This document shows, in pieces, positions 1-10,700 of a stretch of DNA of 64,000 bases. Each line of letters starts with the position of its first letter. The stretch's first letter is position 1. Below the pieces are notes generated by a model, which saw nothing but the letters and a program-made list of their open reading frames with translations, did no database searches and was not told where the DNA came from. Source of the stretch: Chionis minor (lineage: Eukaryota; Chordata; Aves; Charadriiformes; Chionididae); assembly GCA_013398295.1 (NCBI GenBank), contig VZSF01010132.1, positions 784,307 through 848,306 of the forward strand, read 5' to 3'. The position numbers and the translations under genes were made by a program.

Positions 1-174
1 CTATTTGGAAATGATAGAAACAAACACAAAGAAATCCGAAAAGGCAGGGAAGGAGGAAGAAGGGAAGCAGTGTTAGCAAAACCCCAATATACACTCCTTT
101 TAAGTACTAAAAAATAGTCCTTAAATGACAAATTTGTAAAAGTATTTAAAAGGAAAACTGGAAACCACACTTAC

Positions 175-515
175 TTAAGATGCTGAATATTTGGCACTAT
201 ACATTTATGAGGCACCCTGACTATTTTGGGGATCCCTGTAGTTCCTGATGTATGCAAGACATATGCTAAAGAGTATTTCTGGCCAACTTCCATGTATCCT
301 CTTTCCGATGTTTTTACTTCAGTTTGATCTGGGCAAACGGTACATCCTGGCTGCGAGTTACCCATAGCTTTGAAAGGTTCATGTTTACTTTTCACACCAT
401 CTACTTGTGAATTTAAATCAGTGTTGCTCGAGCTCATTTGGAAGAGAGTTAAACCAATATGTTCTATTGTGGAAGAATTGTGGTAAAACCAACCAACATG
501 GGACATCTGGAATTT
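175..515 (-). CDS. AASDH: AASDH coding exon 3 (AMP-binding loop)
   Basis: The acceptor is tctgcag and the donor TTAA|GTAAGT (341 nt, ends phase 2). It encodes a variable, hydrophilic stretch and then the adenylation-domain signature LHTSGTTGIPKIV near its C-terminal end, finishing VPNIQHLK. This is the last AASDH exon in the window. Confidence 0.95.
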
Positions 516-3500
516 CTGCAAGAGAAAATAAACAGTTTAAACAGCAGAACTCAGGACGCGCTGTTATTGTTCTACCGTATGCAACGAAATGTGAAACAGC
601 GTTTCATACAAATAAGCTGTGATTTTTCATCCCTCCACTTTTGGAGGACAGCTTAAAGCTCATGTATTTTTATATATTAAATATGAGCGAACACAGACTT
701 TATAAATGAGAAACAAACAATTCTCTGAGCAAATAATGAAAAGAAAGAGGAAATATACAAAAGATTTCTGCAGAAGACAAAGAACTCTGACAGTCCAATC
801 TTGTCTATTCCCTTTGCAATGAGTGAGGGTACAAGATTTCGAAGGAGTTGGACAAAGGGAAACCAAAGAATTAAATGCAGGAGTTATTTTCAGCTATTGC
901 AAAGATTTCCAACTCTCAACCTTGACATATGGAGAAACAAGAGTGGAAAAGTCTTCCAACATCAGTGCCCCCACAAGCTTGTCCAGACAGCACTGTAATA
1001 GGAAAGTAGGTAACTTTTTTTTTTTTTTTTTAAACAGAGGGAGCAGCACCTTGTACTTCTAATTTTGAAGATGCTCTTTTCTGAATGAGAAAGACAACCT
1101 CTTGACATGAAGAAACAAAACAACCCCACCCAAGCTTATTAAAACAGAACAAAATCTGAATAGCTACACATTTCTAAATTATATTTTATATAAATTTATG
1201 TACATTTTATATAAATATTTTATATAACTTTATTATAATTAAATTATCAAGCTTTCCGTAGAAGCTTGAACACTTACATTTATTTTATCATTCTCAACAA
1301 GAATATATTGAAGATTGCTTTTCTTCATGAAGTAAGCGGATAACATTGGTGGTGCATCTGGATCAACAGGAGAATAGGCGGCTGGAACTTGAAGGATTCT
1401 AGCAAGACAAAAATGGTTTAAACGTATTGGAAAACAATTAAGAAAATCCTCTTGAATTTCACTAAGATTTCTTTTATACTGCAATTAGTTCACAGAGCCA
1501 GAAATGTAGTCATAACATGACTTTTAAAGCTTTTGTTAGAAATAAAGTAGGAAGCAAATTGTAATCAGTGTTGTCTTTTGGTATTTTACAGCAAGGAGAA
1601 AGATTAAAGCTAGATGAAAACATTCAAAATTCTTCCTGGCCAGGCAGGTTGGTGATGACAAGGGTACCACTGACATCAACAGCACAACATTTTAAAAGCT
1701 TCTGCTACCGACTAGGAAAAGAAATATAACCTTTTCACTTATACATATGCAACACACGTACAGGTATTTTAACAGAACATGGAAAGTCTGCATACTGAAA
1801 ACCCTTTCTGTTCTCACTGGTCTAAAGAACCCAGCATAAGAAAATCTAAGCACGTACTGGAATTTCTTCCCTAATAAACAAACAGAAGAACACGAACTAT
1901 CATTTTGCTCTCATTCACCGTGCTTTACATTGTAGTGCTTCTCAACAGCTGCTCACTACAATCCCCCCCTCTAGCGGCTCCGTTTGATAAAGACAAGCAC
2001 TTGAGTTTAATGCCACAAAAAGCCAAGATGAGTAAGTGGCGACTAAAATGTGAATGGTTCTGGTAAATCTTCACATCTCTTCTAAGGCTGGGTTCTCACA
2101 TACAATTAGTTATATTTCCTCTTTGCGCAAATGATTTATCACTGCAGTAACGAGGAGATCCAGAACACAGACTTGGAAACCGCAGCATTCTGTGTACTTT
2201 AATAGCCACTGGAATCAGTAAGCGCCTAAGCCTGCCCTGCATCATATACAGTAGTTAATTACTCAGCAACGATAGCTGTAAGAATCAAAATGCCACGGTA
2301 GCTTCCAGTCACACAACAGAAAAAAAGCTGTGCTGCTGCTCAGTTCATCAGGATATCGGATAAATCAGGCTGGAGGGAACCTCAGGATGCCTAGTCCAAC
2401 CTCCTGCTCAAGCAGGGCCAGCTGTGAGACCAGACCAGGTTGTTTGGGACTTTATCCAGTCCGGTCTCAAAAACCTCCAGGGATGGTGCCTGCACGACAT
2501 CTCTGGGCAACGTGCTCCACTGCAGGACCATGGAAAAAGTGTCTCCTAATCAGCCAGAAAGTTCCTCAGCACTTCTGTGAGGTTTATGATTACAGCACTC
2601 GCTCACTTCACTGAAATCTTTATAGTCAACTGTGATACATCTTACCCTGCTGTGTATTTTAGGTGCAGAGTGACAACAGGAAAACACTTGAGACAGACCA
2701 TCCTCCTAAGAAGCACAACTGCTGCTGTATGCATCAGCTGGAAAAAATATGCTTGCGATGCTGAGATTCTGTATTGCATCATAAATGCAAAGGATATAAA
2801 AGATACATATATAAAGGATACAAACATTAGAATTCATCAGCAGAAGTAGGATTTTTAAAATTGCTGAATTAACATGAGTGTTGAGATCAGAAATATTTCA
2901 ATTTCCTAGCCATTAAATAATCAATGTCACTTCAGTGCTGCATTGCCTGTTACTTTTTTCTACAGTATTTGTAATGGAACTGTAACTGTATACTCAATTA
3001 GCTTAAAGCACGAAATTTGTTTTCCGCGTATTTTTTTTTTTGGCTAGCAAGACAAGAATACATTAAAAAATCTGCAAAGTCCTTTCTTGGGTATATAGCC
3101 ACATTTATTCTGCTAGATCACTTCCATTTTTAAACAAGCACAACAAAGATACTAGTCATTATTTTTTTTTAATTTCTATAAATATGCTTCATCACACACT
3201 TTTAAGGAAATTGGTAGTTCCATACAGTTTAGATGAATGAACTTGATTTAAAAAAAAACTTCAAAACATTGTAACATTGCCATCTTTTTTCTTAAAGAAT
3301 GCAAGACTCCAATGCCTCTTGACCGTATTACTATGGTATTACTGCATTTCTCTCGTTATTAAAACTGAAATTTGCTTTTATAGAGATGATGCTTAAAAAC
3401 CAACACAGATTGCAAGCCTTCAAACCATTACCCTAAGATCCAAGATGGTAAATTTATTCCTGGATAGCAGTAAAGGCCTATTTCACATTTTCCTTGCTGA

Positions 3501-3661
3501 TCACAGTGCTCTTGAAGGAAAGCTGTTAGTTCCACGGCAAGCTTAACCACTGTCGCATACGTGTAGAAAGTTGGAGGTTTGTTATTGCATTCATCAAACC
3601 AAACTGCTTTTCTATCAGAGTACAGACTAGCTGCCTGGTTCACCAGTTCCTGAAGAGTCAT
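175..3661 (-). CDS. AASDH: AASDH, N-terminal part (coding exons 1-3 of a longer gene)
   Basis: This is the 5' part of AASDH (acyl-CoA synthetase family member 4), an adenylate-forming enzyme related to the alpha-aminoadipate reductase/NRPS adenylation family. Three minus-strand exons (3432-3661, 1278-1398, 175-515) splice in phase and give about 230 codons from ATG 3661. The decisive motif is the AMP-binding P-loop, read as YVLHTSGTTGIPKIVRVPHK in exon 3. Exon 2 carries ILQVPAAYSPVDPD, another conserved adenylation-domain stretch. The vertebrate protein is about 1,100 residues, so the rest of the adenylation domain, the carrier domain and the C-terminal beta-propeller repeats lie to the left of the window. 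The start is chosen because it is the first ATG after an in-frame 5' leader and begins MTLQELVNQAA. The gene is transcribed away from PPAT's 3' end. Identity is firm; the physiological substrate is not settled by the sequence. Confidence 0.95.
516..1277 (-). other. AASDH: AASDH intron 2
   Basis: Non-coding. It holds a poly(T) run at about 1015-1031 and a strongly AT-rich patch at 1179-1240 with the motif ATTTTATATAAA repeated. No gene or mobile element is recognised. Confidence 0.7.
1278..1398 (-). CDS. AASDH: AASDH coding exon 2
   Basis: The acceptor is ttgctag and the donor AAT|GTAAGT (121 nt, phase 2 to 0). It encodes ILQVPAAYSPVDPDAPP and continues to YILVENDKIN, matching the conserved region ahead of the nucleotide-binding loop. 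It joins exon 1 as GG|A. Confidence 0.93.
1399..3431 (-). other. AASDH: AASDH intron 1 of the coding region
   Basis: Non-coding. Apart from the CR1 fragment at 2365-2565 it is AT-rich unique sequence with short T runs. No further exon is seen. Confidence 0.7.
2365..2565 (-). mobile_element. CR1 LINE fragment
   Basis: The plus strand reads as the reverse complement of a CR1 3' region, including tagtccaacctcctgctc, ctccagggatgg and ctctgggcaacgtgctccac. Old and truncated. The open frames here are not genes. Confidence 0.8.
3432..3661 (-). CDS. AASDH: AASDH coding exon 1
   Basis: The exon starts at ATG 3661 and ends with a donor reading TTAGG|GTAATG, in phase 2 (230 nt). It encodes residues 1-77, ending LPSWILG. 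The leader of the same exon runs up to an acceptor (ctttcag) at 3686-3687, so the true 5' end lies in an upstream non-coding exon. Confidence 0.93.
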
Positions 3662-3685
3662 CTCAGCTGCATATCTTCAGTTCCC
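3662..3685 (-). other. AASDH: AASDH 5' UTR part of the first coding exon
   Basis: On the minus strand a pyrimidine-rich acceptor (cctttcag) precedes a 24-nt leader directly before the ATG. This implies a separate upstream non-coding exon. A good candidate donor, CTGCCGCAG|gtgggg, ends an exon at 4565 inside the CpG island. Confidence 0.6.
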
Positions 3686-4081
3686 CTGAAAGGTTAACAA
3701 ACCAGATCACATTGTCATCTCCTAACTTTGCATACTTCAGTCAAATTATAAGTACACAAAATACTATCAAGTAGAAAAAAACAGATACTTGGCACGAAAC
3801 AGCACTTTTATCATTCACCATGGGTCTCATCTTAGGGCTCAGGATACAGTAATTCACTATGATTTCATTATGCAGTGATAGCTTGTTCCTCACTGTTACG
3901 CCTTTAATTTTAAATCTGGGCACAGGTGAATTAATAACGTCATTACTACTGCTTAATTAACAACAGAATGGTGAAATGCGACTAGCTCCTTTGCAGGCAG
4001 AAAGCCCCACGTGCTGATCGCCAAGGCCCGTAGGGTGCTGCCCGTGCTGGTGCGTGTCCCTGCCCTGCAGGGCCCTCCTGC

Positions 4082-4303
4082 CACAGAATCACCGGGCCTG
4101 GAAGGGACCTCTGGAGATCACCTGGTCCAGCCCCCCTACCAGAGCAGGGCCACCTACAGCAGGTGGCACAGGATGGCGTCCAGGTGGGCTCAGAATGTCT
4201 CTAGAGCCGGAGACTCCACCACCTCTCTGGCCAGCCTGTGCCAGTGCTCTGCCACCCTCAAAGGAAAGAAGTTTTCCCTCATGTTGAGACGGAGTTTCCC
4301 GTG
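4082..4303 (-). mobile_element. CR1 LINE fragment beside the AASDH CpG island
   Basis: It has the typical reverse-complement CR1 phrases cacagaatcaccgggcctgg, ggaagggacctctggagatc and ccacctctctggccagcctg. It closely resembles the copy at 11719 and so belongs to the same subfamily. It abuts the GC-rich promoter region. Confidence 0.85.
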
Positions 4304-4309
4304 CTCCGG

Positions 4310-5035
4310 TGTGTGCCCCGTGCCCAAGCCGGATGGCCGAGTTCAGTCACGCCGAGCGGAGGGCTCGGGGCCAAGGCCCGGGCCAGGCCTCCGCCGCGGT
4401 GGCGGTCCCGAGCGGGGACAGGCGGCTCCTCCCCGCCCCCCTCCACGCTCAAAGCCCCCCCGCGTCCACACAGGGCCCGGCCGCCCCCGGACCCAACGGC
4501 GGAGGATCGGATCGGATCCGGCCGGGCCGGGCCGGGCCGGCGGCAGCGCCGCGCGAGTCCCCACCTGCGGCAGCACCTCCCGGCGCCCTCCGTCGCTCCG
4601 CCGCCACTTAGCAACGGAAGGTCAGCGCCTCTGATTGGGCAGGGACGGTGTGCGCCCTGCCCGGCTCGGCAGTAACGCGGCCTTTCATTGGCCGGCGTTC
4701 GTCGCCCTCTTTAGACATCCGCAAGCAGCGCCCGGCGGGCCGGCGCCATTTTCTCCCGAGGGTGAGGGGAACAGGGAGGGCGCCCGAGGTCTCCCAGCCT
4801 TCTCCGGTCCGCGGCAACGCTCCGTCAGACAGTGGGGGAGAGGAGGCGGCGGCTGAAAGAAACGCAGGGGGCTGGGGGTGAAGGGGAAGGTCCCCCCGCC
4901 GCACTCGGGGGCGACTCGTCGCTGTCGCCGCCCCCTCTCCCCCAGGCAGTGGTACGGGCCGAGGGGGACGGGACGGGGCAGCGGCAGCGCAGCGCGGGCC
5001 GCGGAGGGGGGGGGGCGCACTTTAACACGAGGCGC
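4310..5035 (-). promoter_or_regulatory. AASDH: CpG island, AASDH promoter
   Basis: This GC- and CpG-dense block lies upstream of AASDH. It has two CCAAT boxes on the minus strand (ATTGG on plus at 4634-4638 and 4687-4691), an ETS-type CGGAAG at 4615-4620, and tandem GGGCC units at about 4521-4541. A candidate 5' UTR exon ends at 4565 with CTGCCGCAG|gtgggg. No conserved protein is seen on the plus strand, so I read it as a TATA-less housekeeping promoter for AASDH. The transcription start is inferred. Confidence 0.7.
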
Positions 5036-7601
5036 GGAACGATTTGCCTCAGCTCTGAGGCGCTGTCAAGGTGACTTTATTTAATAAATGTGGGATGCGC
5101 AGTGCTGGCGGGCGCGGCGAATGGAGAGAGACGGAGAAGAGCAGTTCACATCCATTTTTTAATATTCCGCGTGGGAGAAGTTAGGCGTTAGCTTTCTACT
5201 CTCGTCACATTTTGTAAATGGTAATTTGGCACAGTTGCAGAAAGTTTCACAGTAAAACGTTAACATGCTACAAATAGCGACACTTAAAACCAGAGTTCTT
5301 TCCCTCAATATACTCATTGTACGTGTGTGTCCACTGTGCGTGATAAAAAGTAAAAAAGCCTGGTAACCTGAAACATAAATCCAGCTGTCGGCGAGTAAAG
5401 TGACACTTGAAAAGTATCTCCCCTTTAACTTAAGGTTTTGAAAAACACATACTAACGATTAGGCATGTAGTGTACCTAAAAATTACAGGGTTTTACAGTA
5501 GCAGGCGCTGTAATTTCATGTGTAACATGGAAGGGAGGAAAAAAGGCATTAGGACTCATTGTACTGAAATCAGAATTATGATGCCACCTAATGCTCAAAT
5601 CACATTTGGGCAATTATTACCAGACTTCAAAAATAACAGTTTTATTGAAAACAGGTTGACAGAGTGTTTGCACACGTTTCACTTCCAGTCTGTTCTATAG
5701 ACGATTTCAGATAAATTGATAGACTTGTGCTTGCAACCTTGTTGAACTGTGCACCTAAGTTTACATCTCAAGTAGAAAGGGCTCCTCACAAATAACTATA
5801 ATCTATGAGCTCCACTTATCCCTTCTTAAAAATGACTGCTCGTTTGAGGTCAGCAAAGAAGAAAGGTGAAAAATGTTGATGACTTTTTCTGTTTTCCCTG
5901 GTTAATCTGTTGGGTTTTGGTTTTTTTTTTTTGCTCGATTTACTGTCCAGATGAACTGTTACAGTTCTGTTAAAAACCAAACGAATTTGCTCGTTAGACA
6001 GAAGGGATCCACATACATCTCCCAACATGCAGATCTGGGCTTTGGTGAAGAGCACACAGTAACAGCCCGGTGCTTATGAAAATCTAGATTCTCCCATAGG
6101 CTTGACTGTAATTAGGTTCTGATTCCACTGCACGAGGCACAGCCTTGACTTCATTAAATGCATTTAAGTGCTCTCTTGAATTGGGACTTCTGTTTCGTGA
6201 TTGTCTATCGGGCACAATTGCTACAAATCCCACGTAAGAAAGCTCCCTTTTCAATTTAATCACCAGTGCTGTAATTCTCAACTATGTGGAAGATAACGGG
6301 GAAGGAAGCAGCTCTTAAACTTTGCTATTTTTTTTTTAACAGTGTGACAAACAATTACAAGGCCAAAATACACAATATTAAATAGAAAATCTAAAATTAA
6401 GTTGCTGGTATTCAGTGAAAAAACTGAGGTATACAAAATATTTTTACAATTGTGCGTAAATTTGCAATTGTTTTCAAAAGGTGCTTTTCCATTTTCAGCT
6501 AGTGGTTCATTGTCTTAAGTGATTCTCATGTATACAAGTAACTGTGTAATTGTGGCCAATTAAAAAATACAATGCATTCAATAGCTAATGGTTCTTCAGA
6601 ACGCTTTTTTTAAAAAAAAAATTACTTTTATTGTAACAGCAGTAATATAGCAAAATACAACTTTACCCAAAAAACTCATAATCTTAAGTTGTTTTATTGT
6701 TTTTATGGTTAAAATTTAAAAGTGACTTTATTTTTCAGTTTACTTTGGATGTTGGTATATGAAAAGCACACTGAGCATTAGCTCAGGTTTCAGAAATTGT
6801 CAGGACTTGTCCTGGAGAAAACAAGGTATAAAACAACAAAAAAATGGCAGTGCCAGGTATTTTTTTCTCCTTCCATATCCTATTGGCAACTGATAAAAGC
6901 ACACGAAGGTAATGTAACTACACTGGACTTCAAAAGAAAAAAAATTTTAAAGTTATAAAACTAGAGAGCTTTTTGGCTGAGCATTTCCCTGAGTCTTCAT
7001 TTTTTAAAAATCACACGCTCGACGTTATATTCATAGAATCTGTTACAAAGGGCTTGATTAATAAAGGCTGTGTAGCTATATATGCAAAAGTTAGGTACTT
7101 CTATTCTTAAAAAGCCTAAGCGAGAACTGCTGAGGAAGCAATTTGATTTTTCAGAATCTGGTATTTTTCTTCCAAAAGAGAAAAGCAAACTTCACATACT
7201 TTTGCATTAAGACTTGGGATAATCTGAAATTACACCACACAATTCACGATTTGTGAACAAATCTAGCAGGGATATCTTCTGGGGCAAGACCGAAACAAAA
7301 AACTCTGGGACTGCTACATAATTAAAAAAAGTTTGGTTTTTATAACATTTTGTGAGAAAATAGAAGGCACAACTGTGCATCAAAACTATATGATTTTGTA
7401 TTTTAATCCGCTTACATTGTTTTCATCAGCACATCGGACTTTCTGCAAGCCTTTACTGTAAAGATGTATTTTAGTAACAGTAATTAGTTGGCTGTAATAA
7501 GCTTTCCATATTCCGTAAGTGTAAGGCAGCTATTAGCAAGGAGGCGTCTTTGAAAAAGGTACATTCAAGAACAGATGAACCGATGTCCATCCACTGAAGA
7601 T
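5036..7601 (-). other. PPAT: AASDH-PPAT interval; likely includes the PPAT 3' UTR
   Basis: AT-rich, with no coding exon or CR1 element. Directly below the PPAT stop codon, minus-strand AATAAA signals occur at 6727-6732, 6627-6632, 5641-5646 and 5076-5081 (TTTATT on plus). Any could end the PPAT message. I cannot decide which from sequence alone. Confidence 0.5.
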
Positions 7602-7777
7602 TCACCACTCCAGCTCCACTGGATACTCCCCGGTGAGACACGCCGTGCAATGACCAATCTTCCCAACACGCGATTTCTGGCTTTTAAGGCTGTTCTCGTT
7701 CTCTTGTCTCGCTTTGATGCTTTCTTGCACGGACGATACCAGCCCTTCCACGGAGAGATAGACAACGCTGTCTGCTC
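7602..7777 (-). CDS. PPAT: PPAT exon 11 (C-terminus and stop)
   Basis: The acceptor is cctctag and the stop TGA is at 7602-7604. It encodes [20 protein letters not shown], a divergent charged stretch, and the C-terminus [17 protein letters not shown]. The CxxC pair supplies the last two Fe-S ligands. Confidence 0.97.
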
Positions 7778-10700
7778 CTAGAGGAAATAAAGAACCCATC
7801 GATGAAAGCTGGAATATTGTACCAAATGCAATGCTCTTTGGAAAAGCAGTCCCATTATTGTACGGATTACGATGCCAGGTGGATCACCTTACCTAAACAG
7901 AATGGATATGAAAATTATCGGGCCATAAGAAACCTTGTTTTTCTCAGTGTTGGTGCAGGGAGCAGACTCATTGAAATTTAGACAGAAGGTTCTTAGGTGG
8001 GAACAAATATGTCACCCATACTGCAAAAATAGAAACAAAATCCAGAGTGTGTATAAAAACTCCCTATCGCTTCCCAGAGCGACCCTGTAGCTCTTCCAGG
8101 GGTCTGGAAGCAGATGTGTGCGTGGTGGGTGCTTCCCAAACTGCGCACCTACGACTACAAACCTTTACTGGGACTTGGAGAGGGGCGTGACCATCATGTT
8201 AAAAGAAAAGCAAATGTTTTAGCAGTATGAAAGTTTGAAAGCCTTTTCACATCGGTTTTCTATCGATTGCACTCATTACTTTGTGAATAATACTTAGAAA
8301 TGAGATCCACAAACTTGAAATATTTCACCATGCCTTCCTAAAAATTTTGGGGCAAAGTATTCACTGCAGTATTAGAATAAATAGTTAAGAGAGGAAATCC
8401 CGAGTTTACAGTTTTCTGACTGTAACCACAGGCATGTTCTTAAGCAGTTTTTTAAAATATTTTGCAGCACAATAAGCCATATCTAGTAGATTTCCTCACT
8501 CTCAAGCCTTCACATGACCCCTGCTGCTGGTATCCGGATGAAGAGCACGTAGTTTACCACATCACAAGCAACATAAGCTGGTGGTTTTTCTTCTGGTCTG
8601 CTGCAAATATGACTTACTCTAGAGATTTGAGACTGTATTTAACATTCTTTGGTTAGTTTCAAATGTCATTTCTTTTAAAGTGAAATATATAATGCAGATA
8701 AAATTATTTACATACATTTAAATTTGTAGAAAAATCAGTAGGTGTTTACAAATTCTGAACATATTTTTATGAATATGTCATGATACTGCAACTAGATTAG
8801 CTTTTCGTTATAGGACAGATTTTCACCACATATTTTCTTCCTGGTATTTTTCCTACAGTAGCTCCTTGTAAAGAGTTTCCCAGAAGGAGCTCCAAGTATT
8901 GGGAAGTTGTGCTGTCACACCTTATTTGTAACTTACGATTATGCAATCGTATCTAATGCCTTATTGTTTGGAAAAATATAATTCAAGTGTGTAAATTGGT
9001 TTGATCCGTAGGGTACTCACAATGCAGAAATTTAGTGTAACAACCTTAGGATTTTTTAGTCAACTTTTGCCACTGTGTTGTTCTTTATTTTGATGTAGAC
9101 TATTAAATACCTACAGGTAAAATCTCTCTCAAAGAAACTCCAACAAAACCCAAAGAAAAACAGAGAAAAAGAAGAAAAAGTAGCATTTACCTATATAGTT
9201 TGCAAGATCATGGAATTCAGGTCTGTTGGCAATGAGTTCTTCTTTAGTCGGAATGTTTATTCCCATGTAACAAGGAAATCTTATGGGAGGTGAAGCCACA
9301 CGGATGTGCACCTGAATAAAAATACAATTTCCAAACAGACTGCTGTAAGGGGAAGGTCAGCAGGTCGTAACACAATAGCAGAGTCCCAGTTCTGCAAAAT
9401 AATCCTGAAGAACAGAAGAGAGCACTACACAGAAGTCATTACAGTTAAAAGTGAAATAAAGTTTTTTTCAGATTTTAGAATTTATTTTTACAATTTTTCC
9501 TTATGTTATTCATAGAATTGGGTGGGAAGGGACCTTTAAAGGCCACCTGGTCCAACCCCCCCGCAGTGAACAGGGACATGTTCAACTCCATCAGGTTGCT
9601 CAGAGCCCCATCCAACCTGACCTGGAATGTTGCCCGGGATGGGGCATCTCCCACCTCTCTGGGCAACCTGGGCCGGTGTCTCACCACCCTCACTGTAAAA
9701 AATTCCTTCCTTTTATCTAGTCTAAATCTTCCCTTTTCAGTTTAAAGCCATTACCCCTTCTCCTGTCACAACAGGCCCTGCGAAAACGTTTGTCCCCGTC
9801 TTTCTTCTAAGCCCCCTTTAAGTACTGAGAGGCTGTACTCAACAGGTCCATGTCTTTCCTGTGCTGAGGGCTCCAGAGCTGGAGGCAGCTGCAGGTGGGG
9901 TCTCCCCAGAGCGGAGCAGCGGGGCAGAATCCCCTCCCTGGCCCTGCTGGCCCTGCTGCTGGGGATGCAGCCCAGGATGCGGGTGGCTTCTGGGCGCCAT
10001 TGTAAGTGGAGACCTGTCCTCTCCGTCACCCCAAAATCACAGTCATGCAAAAGAAACTTCTCAGCCTATCTTCACAATAAACATGCATTAGCTATTGGGG
10101 TCTTTGCACACTTGTACTTTTAAATAAGGAAGCAGTGTGGAGTACAAATTAAGACAAAACCCTGTGCTTTACGCTCCCATCACTCTATCTGTGAGATACT
10201 GAGTGGAAATTAACTTACCTCTTTGGCTCCTGATTCTCTCAGTAGTTTTATTATGGGTGAAATGGTATTGCCCCTCACAATTGAATCATCAATGATAACA
10301 ACTCGCTTGCCTTTAAAATTATCAGACAGAACGCCAAACTTCTTTGCAACACCAAGTTGCCGTAACCTCATATTTGGCTGGATAAACGTTCTCCCTACGT
10401 ATCGATTTTTACAGAGTACTTCAACATACGGTAGTCCGCACTGTAAACAGGAGACAGTTAAACAGAGTTAATATCTAAAGAACTGATTATTTGCAGTTAC
10501 AGTTTTTTTTAAAGCAACCTTAGGACTTTGTATGACTTCACAGTAGCCAAAAAAACTTTTAAATACCGTAATACGTGGAATAAAGACAGAAAAATCAAGT
10601 GCGGGTGATGCAATAGGAGTACCCAGCAGACTCAAGACAGAAAGCTTTACCAATACAAAACTCTAGTGACCCATACTGTTATATTCCATTACAAAAAGAG

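Noticed and set aside
4011..4675. Long overlapping open frames on both strands at the AASDH CpG island
   Set aside because: Pro/Arg/Gly-rich translations typical of CpG islands, in all frames at once, partly inside a CR1 fragment. No family motif.
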